From Trichoderma breve (Eukaryota > Ascomycota > Sordariomycetes > Hypocreales > Hypocreaceae), in NCBI RefSeq assembly GCF_028502605.1, contig NC_079235.1, positions 620,001 through 684,000 on the forward strand: 64,000 bases of DNA. The letters are read 5' to 3'. The translations under genes were made by a program, and so were the position numbers. Of this stretch, positions 54,451 to 64,000 are shown one piece after another (position 1 is the stretch's first letter; the number at the start of each line of letters is the position of its first letter). The notes beneath the pieces are model-generated. The model was not told the origin of the DNA. It ran no database searches and worked only from the letters and a program-made list of their open reading frames with translations.

Positions 54451-57400
54451 ATGTCCACAAAGCCAGCTCTCTCCGGTCGCGCTGCAAAGCTTGAGAACCT
54501 CTTCTACTCGTTCATCAAGGGCGATCGCTCTGTGCAGAATTCGCAAGAGGCCAAACAATTCTTTGAGGCAGTGGATGTTGTATGCGAGCATACTTCTGCT
54601 GTAGCCTGCATCGAACACATTATTGGGAAAAAAGAGGGCTTAAGCACTGTGAGGGTCGCAATTCGCAGCAACCTTTCGCGTGCATTCATCACAACTGCTA
54701 CAACGGCCTTCCTCAAACGAGTCTTGCATCATGATGTCAAAACCATCAATGACGGTCTGTTCCTTGAGAAGTTGCTTGTCGAAATTATGTCACCTTCTAC
54801 CTTCTGGACTACGTTCCTTGGATTCTATCAATGCAACCAACTCGAAGGCGACACTTTGGTTGCTTTTGCATCTCTCTGTCTGGAGATTGTGTCTTCGTCA
54901 TCGCCCGATATCCAAATCCTTTCACACGATGTGGAATCCCTCATGAAAATCTCTCCATTGACGAAATCGCCATTGGAAGAGGTGCGCACTCTTGGTTATC
55001 GCATCGAGAAGGTGATCCAGCTACGCAAGGGACAAGCAACTGCATCGGTTAAAATGAACTACAGCCCTGGCGGCAGACATGATAATGATTTCGAGGACTT
55101 TCGCAAGATCTCCATATTCCCAACAGCGGATGAAGTGAGCTCAAAGGAAGAGCCGTTTCTCCAACGATTGGATGATGTATTTGAGATTCCAAGAGAGTCA
55201 CGTACAAGCAGCTATATCTCTTGGCTATTCAGGCTTCTTCGCGAAGATATGCTGGCAGATTTGAGAGAGGATCTGCAGATCGCATGGGGTCAGAAAAAGG
55301 CCAAGTATAAGCCGCTCTGTTTGGGCGGTCTCAGCTTGGTAAATTATGATCTCGGAGCCGGCACTCGAGCGAAACCGTTCACCCTAATGGTTGAGTGTCG
55401 AGAGGGGATCAATTTTCCTCAGAATAAACGCTCTCCTGAGGCCAAAAAGAAGTACCTTGAGGAGTACAAAAACTTTGTGAAGCACGGTGCAATCGGAGCT
55501 CTCTGTTTGGAGAAAGACATCATTGCTTTTGGCTCCATCGTACGAGATGTAAATGGCCTTATTATGGATCATCCAGTGGTGGGCATACAAGTCACCGACA
55601 ATGCTGGTCTGAAACTGGCCGTCAAGGCATTATTGAGTCAAGATTTTTCGAGTCAAGATTTTTTTCGTCTGAAGTTTTACGTCGTCGATACCGCGACGTT
55701 TTCCTATGAGCCAATTTTACAGCGTTTGAAGGAAGTCACAGAGATTCCGATTGAGAATGCAATTCTTGATCCGGCCGGACCTCCATCGACATACGACCCT
55801 CCTCCAAGGTTGCAGGCTTTCATCCGGGAACTCAGAAATTGTCGTCAAAAGGGATTGGGGGCAGATTTGGGACCTAAACTTGGCTTCAAGCGCACTATAC
55901 ATATTCAAGATGCACAGCTCGAGTCGCTCATCAAGGGTTTGGAGAATCCTGTGGGCCAAATTCAAGGTCCCCCGGGAACTGGCAAATCTTTTATCGGGGC
56001 CATAATTGCAAAAGTCCTCATGCAACTTACGGAATACAGAATCTTGGTTCTCAGCTATACAAACCATGCTTTGGATCAGTTCCTCGAAGATCTCATGGAT
56101 ATTGGAATCGATGAAAACAACATGGTACGAATTGGTTCCAAAGCTACATCGAGGACCGATGCCCTACGAATCGACAACCTCTCAAGAATTCCTCAGGGTC
56201 GCTCCAGCCTTGATATCAGGCCAATGCTAAATGCTACGAGGAGCGAACAGCTAGACACGGCGACACGGTTGGACAATCTTATACAGTCATTGAAGTCCCA
56301 GGTTCCGCTACAGGAAATTCTGGATACGCTGGAATTTTCCGATTCTGGAATGCGCTACTGGAGCGCTTTCCAAGTCCCTGATGGGGATCAAATAGCAGGA
56401 AAGAAGAATAAGGCATTAAAACCTGTTGACGTCTTTGATCGCTGGTTGAATGGAAAGAACTTAGGGTCTCTAGGGATGTTGGCGGCACATATTGATCCTG
56501 AAGACTATCCAATTTGGAATATTCCACCAGAACGCCGACAGACCCTTTATAACGAATGGGCGAATCAGGTTCGTCAAGAGCAGGTTAATGACTTTGCCCA
56601 GTTGGCTGAGACTGCCAATAACCTCTACCGACAGATCGACAGCCTCTTCAAAGAAAGTAAGAGGAACGTCGTGAAAAATAGACGAATCATTGGCTGTACT
56701 ACGACTGGTGCAGCAATGTACCAATCTATCATCAGAGCGGCTAGCCCAGATATTGTTCTTGTTGAAGAAGCCGGTGAAATCCTAGAGGCTCATGTCATCA
56801 CTTCTCTCAGCCCATCTGTCAAGCAGCTGATTCTTATTGGCGACCACAAGCAACTTCGTCCAAAAGTCAACAACTACAATCTCACTGTGGAAAAGGGCGA
56901 AGGTTTTGACTTAAATGTCTCACTTTTCGAACGCCTCATCAGGCAGGGTCACCGATTTGCCGTCCTACAAGAACAGTTTCGTTCTCACCCTGACATCTCA
57001 CAATTTGCTCGTCTTTTAGCATATCCGGAACTAAAAGATGTACCAAAAACACACCACTACAAGCCGATACGCGGACTGCAAAAGAGAGTTGTCTTTGTGC
57101 ATCACGAACATCCAGAAGAGCAGTTAAATAATGTTTCTGACCGGAGAGATCCGACCTCAAAGACCAGCAAGAAGAATACCTTTGAAGCCGAGATGGTCTT
57201 GAAAACGGTCAAGTATCTGAGTCAACAAGGTTACAAGTCCGAGGATATGGTCGTTTTGACTCCGTACATGGGTCAGCTGTCATTGCTGAGACAAACGCTG
57301 AGTGAGATAAATGACCCATATCTGAACGAACTAGACACCCATGACTTAGTACGCGCCGGACTGATGACACAAGCTGCTTCCAAGGCTGCCAAAGCAAAGC

Positions 57401-60400
57401 TACGATTGTCAACGGTAGATAACTACCAGGGAGAAGAAAGCGACATTGTGATTATATCAATGGCCAGAAGCAACAAAAATGGCGACATTGGATTTCTAGT
57501 TGCCTGCGAACGATTAGTGGTACTCATGTCACGAGCGAGAAAGGGTATCATTTTATATGGAAATATGAACACCTTCCTGGCTAGCAAAAAAGGTGGTGAG
57601 CTCTGGAAGAAGTATTTTGATGCCATGAAGGAGAAAGGATTCTTGTTCGATGGATTACCAGTTCACTGCGAACAACATCCAACCCGACTTTCTCTTCTCC
57701 AAAAACCGCAAGATTTTGATCAGCACTGTCCTGATGGGGGCTGCGCAGAATCATGGTAAGTTGCAGCTCATCAATTGGCCGTCATCTTTCTAACTATCTT
57801 AGCGGCGCTGTTCTTGGCTGTGGGAAGCACACGTGCGAACGCAGATGCCATCGACTAACAGATCATTCACAAGTGCCATGCACTAAAATGATGAAGAAGA
57901 CATGCGAGCGAGGCCACAACATCAAATATCTATGTGGAAAAGAGAACCAAGGCTGTAAGTCGTGCGCCAAAGAAGACGAAGAAATGCGACGAAGAGTCCA
58001 GCGAGATTTGGATATGGAGAAAAAGCGACAGGAGCGACAGGATAGATACCAGCGTGATCTGCAAGAAATGGATGATGAGATTGATCATCATCGGCGCATA
58101 ATGAAATATGAGCAGGAGGAGGCGGACCAAGCAAAAGAACTTGCGGAGAAGAAATCCCACCTTGAGAGTCTCAGACAGACAAAGGCCAGAATAGAAGCCT
58201 CGAAAGCCGCAGCCAGCAAACAAAAGAACGCCAGCGACAAAGAACAAAAGAAAAGCCAACAGAAGCAACCGTCTACTAATTATGCGGATCTGGATCTCCC
58301 AGCGCAAGAATGGGAGGACATGAAGCGAGATGATGGAGCTCGCAACGACGCTTTGGATGATCTCATGGGACTCATTGGTTTGGAATCAGTGAAGAGGGAG
58401 TTTCTCTCAATCAAAACCGACGTCGACATCAAAATCCGTCAAGGAGTGGCTCTCTCCGATACAAGGCTTAGTTGCTCGCTCCTTGGAAATCCCGGCACAG
58501 GCAAAACAACCGTGGCCCGTATATGGGGAAAGTTCCTCACCGGAATAGGAGCCATTCCCGGTGATTGCTTCAAAGAAACCACAGGATCAAAGTTAGCGAA
58601 CATGGGTGTCAAAGGTTGCGAAGATCTACTTGAACAGATCAAAGAAGATGGCGGTGGTGTCCTGTTCATCGACGAAGCCTATCAGCTTTCATCCGGCAAT
58701 AGCCCAGGCGGCAAAGCAGTCTTGGATTATCTTCTTGCCGAGGTTGAAAATCTTCGAGGAAAAGTTGTCTTCGTACTTGCTGGCTATTCTAAGCAGATGG
58801 AGTCCTTCTTTGCACACAATCCTGGATTTCCCAGTCGGTTCCCCATTACAATGAACTTTGAAGACTATACCGACGAGGAGCTGCTGCGGATCCTTAAGCG
58901 TCAGGTAAATCGAAAGTATAATAACCAGATGGAAATTGAAGATGGTCCAGACGGTCTTTACTTTCGCATTGCTGCCCGCCGAGTTGGACGAGGTAGAGGC
59001 AAAGAGGGATTTGGTAATGCGCGAAGCATCGAAAATTGCCTTGCCCGCATCGAAAAGAGACAGGCAAACAGGATTCGACTTGAGCGCCGGGCCAAAAAAT
59101 CCCCCAACGACTTCCTCTTCACCAAAGAAGACATCATCGGCCCAGAGCCATCGCTGTCTCTGCAGAGTTGCAAGGCATGGAAGAAGATGAATGAGATGAT
59201 AGGCCTCAAGGAGGTGAAAGAGCAAGTGAAAATCTTACTCGACTCGCTGACGACAAACTATGAACGTGAACTTGCTGAAGAGCCCCCGATGGAGTTCACT
59301 CTCAACAGAGTTTTCCTTGGGTCCCCTGGGACAGGCAAAACTACGGTCGCTAAGTTGTATGGCGAGATTCTCGGAACCCTTGGCCTCTTGTCTAATGGAG
59401 AATTGGTGATAAAAACTCCCGCAGACTTTATCGGCTCTGCTCTGGGGCAATCAGAGTCCCAAACGAAAGGGATCCTTGCCTCAACAACCGGCAAAGTGCT
59501 AGTGATTGACGAGGCATACGGACTATACGGCGGAAAGGGAGTTACCGATCCTTACAAGACGTCCGTCGTAGATACAATTGTCGCAGAGGTTCAAAACGTG
59601 CCCGGTGATGACCGTTGCGTCATTCTCATAGGCTACCAGGAACAGATGGAAGAAATGTTCCAGAACGTCAATCCTGGACTAAGTCGACGGTTCTCGGTGG
59701 ACACGCCATTTGTGTTTGAAGATTTTGACGACGATGGGCTGAGACAAGTACTGGATCTTAAGCTAAAGGCTTCGGGCTTCACTACCACGGGCGAAGGCAA
59801 GACAGCTGCACTCGAAGTGCTCATCAGAGAACGAAACAGGCCTCATTTCGGCAATGGAGGCGCAGTGATAAATCTTTTGAGCAAAGCAAAGGCTTCTTAC
59901 CAAAAACGGTATTCCGCTAGAAAGATAAAAAAGAGGAACCAGTTGGAGGCAGAAGACTTTGACGAAGATTTTGATAGATCTACCAGAACAGAGACGAACG
60001 TGAAACAGCTGTTCAAAGACGACGTTGGGCGCGAAGATATCATTCAAAAGCTTGAAAACATTCAGTCACGAGTGCGACAACTGAAGGCTCTTGGAATGGA
60101 CGTCAAGGAAGAGATCCCATTTAACTTCTTATTCCGAGGCCCGCCTGGCACAGGGAAAACGACCACAGCCAAAAAGATGGGCAAGGTCTATTATGACATG
60201 GGCTTCCTTTCCAATGCTACAGTGGAAGAGCGTTCAGCCACAGATTTGATTGGGCAGTATGTCGGCCAAACGGGACCGAAAGTTCAAGAGGTTCTTGAAA
60301 AGTCGCTGGGGAGAGTGTTGCTCATTGATGAGGCTTACCGATTGGCCGGGGATGGGTATGCCAAAGAAGCCATTGATGAGCTGGTCGGCCTCATCACAAC

Positions 60401-61442
60401 GCCAAAATATCAAGGCAAACTCATCATTATCTTGGCAGGGTATGAACACGATATAAATCGGCTTTTAGCCGTGAATCCTGGGTTGACAAGCCGCTTCCCC
60501 GAAAGTATCGACTTCAAGCCACTCGAGCCAGATGCCTGTTTCAGACTTCTTGCTCACCTTGTGCGAAAAAGAAAAACGAAAATCTCAAAAAGAGGCAAGG
60601 ATCTGGATATGAGTTGCTTGGAAAATCCCTCTGCATTGTTTCTCAGCGATTGTACAACTATTCTTGCTGAGTTATCAAAATCCGATGGATGGGCGAGTGC
60701 ACGAGATGTGGAACAGCTTGCCAAAAACGTCTTCCAAACCGTAAATTTGGTGCTGCCGTCACTCAAGTTGGAAGAGAAAGGAGTTATCCAGGAGCTTAAT
60801 AAGATGCTACAAGAGCGTCAATCCAGGATGAACACATCTGACTCCCCTGTTCCTATGGATGAGAAAGAAGCACAGTCGTCGTCCGCTCCACTGGGCCCAA
60901 GTCGAACCAGGACGAGTATGCAAGCTCAGCAATCCACGACTGTGGATGAACGAAATGATATATATGAGTCGACTGAAGAAGCGAATAAAGAGCCCGAATT
61001 ACCAGACGATCAAGAATCTCGGCGAGTAGTGCGAGACGCAGGTGTAAGCGACGAAGTATGGGAACAGCTGCAAAAAGATCAAGCCAAGGAAGCACGCAAA
61101 AAAGCAGAATATCGCGACCTCTTGGAAGCCAGAAAAAGCGCTGAGGCTGCTCGAAAAAAGATTGTACAGGAACTACTCAAGGAACAAGAGTTGAAAGAAG
61201 AAGGAGAACGTCTTAGACTCGAGGAAGCAAAGAAGAAGGCTGAAGCTGCACGCGAAAAGATTTTGCGACAACTCATCGAACAAGAAGAAAGGAGAAAAAA
61301 AGAAGTAGCGAAACAGGCAAAAATCAGAGCTCTTGGAATATGTCCCGCGGGATTTAATTGGATTAAACAGAATGGAGGTTACCGGTGTTCGGCGGGAGGG
61401 CATTTCTTGTCTGATGCTGAGATTGATAAGCATATGCAGTAG
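54451..61442 (+). CDS. Giant UPF1/ZNFX1-like helicase, NFX1 zinc finger and triple AAA+ fusion
   Basis: Exons 54451-57755 and 57803-61442 around a 47-nt intron (57756-57802, GTAAGT donor, CTAAC branch site) give 2,314 residues. Without splicing the two halves are in different frames. Order of parts: N-terminal region (1-480); SF1 helicase with GPPGTGKS (about 505), VEEAGE (about 770), GDHKQLRP, EQFRSHP, VDNYQGEESD and SRARKG (about 1030); an NFX1-type zinc finger whose central Cys codon is split by the intron (LGCGKHTCERRCH, about 1075-1155); a coiled coil (1160-1260); three CbbX/SpoVK-like AAA+ modules with Walker A at about 1329, 1608 and 1881, each with a Walker B ending IDEAY; a Glu/Lys/Ala-rich coiled coil; and a Cys/His tail (CPAGF...YRCSAGGH). 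ZNFX1-type helicases act in RNA surveillance, antiviral sensing and small-RNA inheritance; CbbX-like AAA+ proteins form remodelling rings. Joint function is unknown. Confidence 0.9.
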
Positions 61443-62455
61443 ATTGAGTTAGATATATGCATCAATTTCTTTGTTCACTTTTCGCTTTCATGATTCATGA
61501 GCAAAATTGCTACATCCATTGAGACAAACTGTTGAAGTAGATGAAAGTTTGGTAAATTGATTGACAGCAGAATGGTGGAAGGAAAGGCTATTGGCGTCGC
61601 AGCTCTCCTTTTCTTCTACTTCAAGCGAGAGTAGAGAGATCAATATGCAATTTCTGCTATCATTTACTTTCTTATAATATCCGATTCCACACATAGTAAC
61701 GATTTCTCATATCCTAAGGTTGGGTTGATGGATAGCTTATCCTCCAATTAATAACGACTACTCTGCTGCGATAAAGCTATCTGATTACATATGTAATAAA
61801 GGTCACATTGCGACTGCATAATAGTGATCAGTTCAATCATCAGGGTTATCGACCTAGTGATAATACTTTTGTTGTCCTGAGTTGCCGCCGGCTTTGGCTC
61901 CCTTGGCATCCAACACTTGTATAACAATATCTGCTACTATCGCTATGTTCCTCGCGTATTTACTACTATAGCTGCATTCTTCTCGTATCTGCTGTATGGC
62001 TGTATATTCATAATATATGCTACTATACTTATGTTCATGAGGTATTCGGGTTTATTTCCGAAACAGGATGCTAGATAGCAAGATCGGGTATGCTGAGTTG
62101 TTATTCCCTTGAAGCACATCAACAGTGGATTCCGATAGGCAGAGCATGTATATAAAAGGGCGGATCTAACCAATTGGCAACTGTAATTTTCGTCTATCGC
62201 TTAAATGAGTTGCAGCCAGTCGATAACTTTTGCCATAATAAATGCAAACCTTCCGTCACAGCCTTGGCAGCCTTGCATGCTCGCCCAATTGTGTTCGTAA
62301 GGTCGCATCATCACTCCCCCGCATCCTCGGTTGGAAGGATTCGGGGAAACACTCTTCTCCGCTACAAAACATTTACATTTAATTCAATGAAACCGCCACA
62401 TTTTCCATCTTTCAAACAACTCAACAGCCGATTGAATTGATCGCAAGTGAATAAA
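61443..62455. other. Intergenic, nothing firm
   Basis: About 1 kb. From 61920 to 62040 there is TACTAT/TGCTA-rich simple sequence similar in style to the other TAGTAG repeats of the window. No gene or RNA recognised. Confidence 0.55.
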
Positions 62456-63811
62456 ATGTCAGAAGATATTGCCCCCTTCACGCTTGCCATCCCAGACTCT
62501 GCGCTGGAGCAGCTAAAGAACAAGCTCTCCAACGCCACATTTCCATCTGAATCCGACTTCTCCGATGACCGAGACTATGGCGTGTCCTTGAGTGATGTGA
62601 AGCGTTTAACTGAATACTGGAAAGACGGCTTCGACTGGCAAGCTTACGAAGCGAAATTGAACCAAATCCCGCAATTCACGACAAACATTTCTGTGGACGG
62701 ATATGAGGAGCTCAACATACATTTCATACATCAAAAAAGCAGCCGACCGAATAGCATTCCATTGCTCTTTGTTCATGGATGTAAGTTATCATCAAAGTTT
62801 CCATCTTTAAAATCTCGAAAATACTGAGATTTTTCCTCCAGGGCCTGGCAGCATCGTAGAAGTGACGAAAATTATACAATCACTCTCGGAACCCAAGGGT
62901 GACGATGTACCGTCATTCCATGTTGTAGCACCTTCTCTACCAAATTTCGGATTCTCCGACAAGGTCACAAAAAAGGCTTTTGGTCTTAAACAATACGCAG
63001 AAACGATGCACAAAGTCATGCTGAAGCTGGGATATGACAAGTACGGTGCGTAAAGATTTAGATCCCTTTTTTTCTGACGATTTTTTACACAACTTGGTAC
63101 TCATGTTTATGTGATTTACCAGTAACGCAAGGCGGCGACTGGGGTTACATGGTCACCCGTGCCATATCCCTTCATTATCCGGATCATTGCCTTGCAGTCC
63201 ATGTCAACGTTATGCCTGTTAGGCCAACGCCCTGGCGATCCTTTTGGCTTGCTGCTAAATATTATCTGGGCCTACTATCCGAAGACGAACAGAAGGGTCT
63301 ATTCCGCTCATTCTGGTATCTCAAACATAGTTCTGGCTACATGATCCTACAAAGTACAAAGCCTAACACCATCGGATTTGCACTGGCAGATTCTCCAGTC
63401 GCGCTACTAGCATGGGTATATGAGAAACTGCAAGAATGGACCGACGAGTACCCTTGGACCGATCAAGAAATTTTGGAATGGATATCCATATACTACTTCT
63501 CTCGCGCGGGCCCTGCGTCCAGCGTGACGATCTATTACGAGCTAATTGGAAAGCAGAGGGATGAACTGACCAAGATAGCGGAGTATATCCCCAATGTTCC
63601 TCTTGGCATTTCGCTCTTTCCGAAGGATGTCATTGTGCCTCCGAAATCATGGGGTGGATATCTTGGCCCGGTAGTCTTTCATGCAACTCATAAGAAAGGC
63701 GGGCATTTCGCTGCGTACGAGTGTCCCGATGAACTTGTTAGCGACTTGAGGGAGATGTTTGGTAGACAAGGCGGTGCTGCTAGAGTCGCCCGTATTTTTG
63801 AGTCTACTTGA
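62456..63811 (+). CDS. Epoxide hydrolase (microsomal-type, alpha/beta fold)
   Basis: Exons 62456-62780, 62842-63045 and 63123-63811 give 405 residues, the usual length for soluble fungal epoxide hydrolases. The N-terminal epoxide-hydrolase helical arm ([15 protein letters not shown]) precedes the alpha/beta-hydrolase core. The oxyanion motif HGWPG is restored at the first junction, and the nucleophile D182 (GGDWG) at the second. The lid tyrosine is expected in TIYYELIG, the acid is D345 (FPKDV) and the base is H371 (KKGGHF). Spacing of acid and base, 26 residues, equals that of the Aspergillus niger enzyme (D192, D348, H374) as I recall it. It opens epoxides to diols in detoxification or in secondary metabolism. 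No start-proximal membrane anchor is visible, so it is probably cytosolic. In-frame GTG codons upstream are not needed. Confidence 0.93.
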
Positions 63812-64000
63812 CGAAACAGTTGGCACAAAATATCAGCATACGGACAATTTAAGAATGAGATAATCCTCAATATGATTTATTATACTCTTTACACCAACCC
63901 AAGACCTTCCCCAAGGGATGTGATAAAGCCTTGTCATTGCGCCGGTATATGCATGTGAATTTAAAAAAGAAAATAAAGCCAATGAAAACTCCTCGCTCAA
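63812..64000. other. 3' flank of epoxide hydrolase, window end
   Basis: AT-rich terminal 189 bp containing probable 3' untranslated sequence. Nothing else is seen. Confidence 0.5.

Noticed and set aside
57753..57805. Start codon of a separate AAA+ gene overlapping the helicase stop
   Set aside because: The overlap contains a good 47-nt intron; splicing yields an intact NFX1 zinc finger and one continuous frame, which explains the data better than two overlapping genes.
1..64000. CRISPR arrays, prophage or bacterial operons
   Set aside because: The repeats lack regular unique spacers, and the genes have spliceosomal introns and fungal families.

Overview
This window looks like nuclear DNA of a filamentous ascomycete (Pezizomycotina). 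The evidence is short GT-AG introns of about 47-120 nt, many with a CTAAC-type branch site, and fungus-specific families: a multidomain polyketide synthase, a scytalone-dehydratase-like enzyme, a Zn2Cys6 regulator, a fungal rhodopsin-like membrane protein, a GT90 protein, a CE16-type esterase and a HET-domain relic. A Hypocreales-like Sordariomycete is my guess; the sequence alone does not settle the order. All exon boundaries come from splice signals, reading frame and family motifs.

Left flank (1-7.2 kb): a repeat-rich stretch with minisatellites, an unrecognised three-exon gene with internal peptide repeats, the isolated C-terminal half of an SNF2-type helicase, an AT-rich block bounded by GGGCCCGGGT copies, a frameshifted HET-domain relic and an aquaporin gene. 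At 9.8-18.8 kb lies a compact secondary-metabolite locus. A methylating polyketide synthase (KS-AT-degenerate PT-ACP-CMeT, with neither SAT nor release domain) is divergent from a scytalone-dehydratase-like gene, which converges on an O-methyltransferase. A perfect 30-bp inverted repeat in the shared promoter presents the same sequence in the same orientation to both genes at similar distances. A rhodopsin-like membrane protein, a GFA-family protein and a Zn2Cys6 transcription factor follow at 20.7-27.4 kb and may or may not belong to the cluster.

Middle (30.5-50.6 kb): a putative type II membrane glycosyltransferase, a PIF1-like helicase with a probable mitochondrial presequence, an SGNH/GDSL esterase, a TauD-type dioxygenase divergent from a Dal5-like MFS transporter (a plausible uptake-and-oxidation pair), a membrane-anchored GT90 (CAP10-like) protein and a secreted M6-type metalloprotease.

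Right part (50.7-63.8 kb): a small unknown gene, then an unknown cysteine-tailed protein divergent from the most striking gene of the window. That gene encodes 2,314 residues after removal of one 47-nt intron: a UPF1/ZNFX1-like SF1 helicase, an NFX1-type zinc finger assembled across the intron, a coiled coil, three CbbX/SpoVK-like AAA+ ATPases, a second coiled coil and a small Cys/His tail. A three-exon epoxide hydrolase closes the window.
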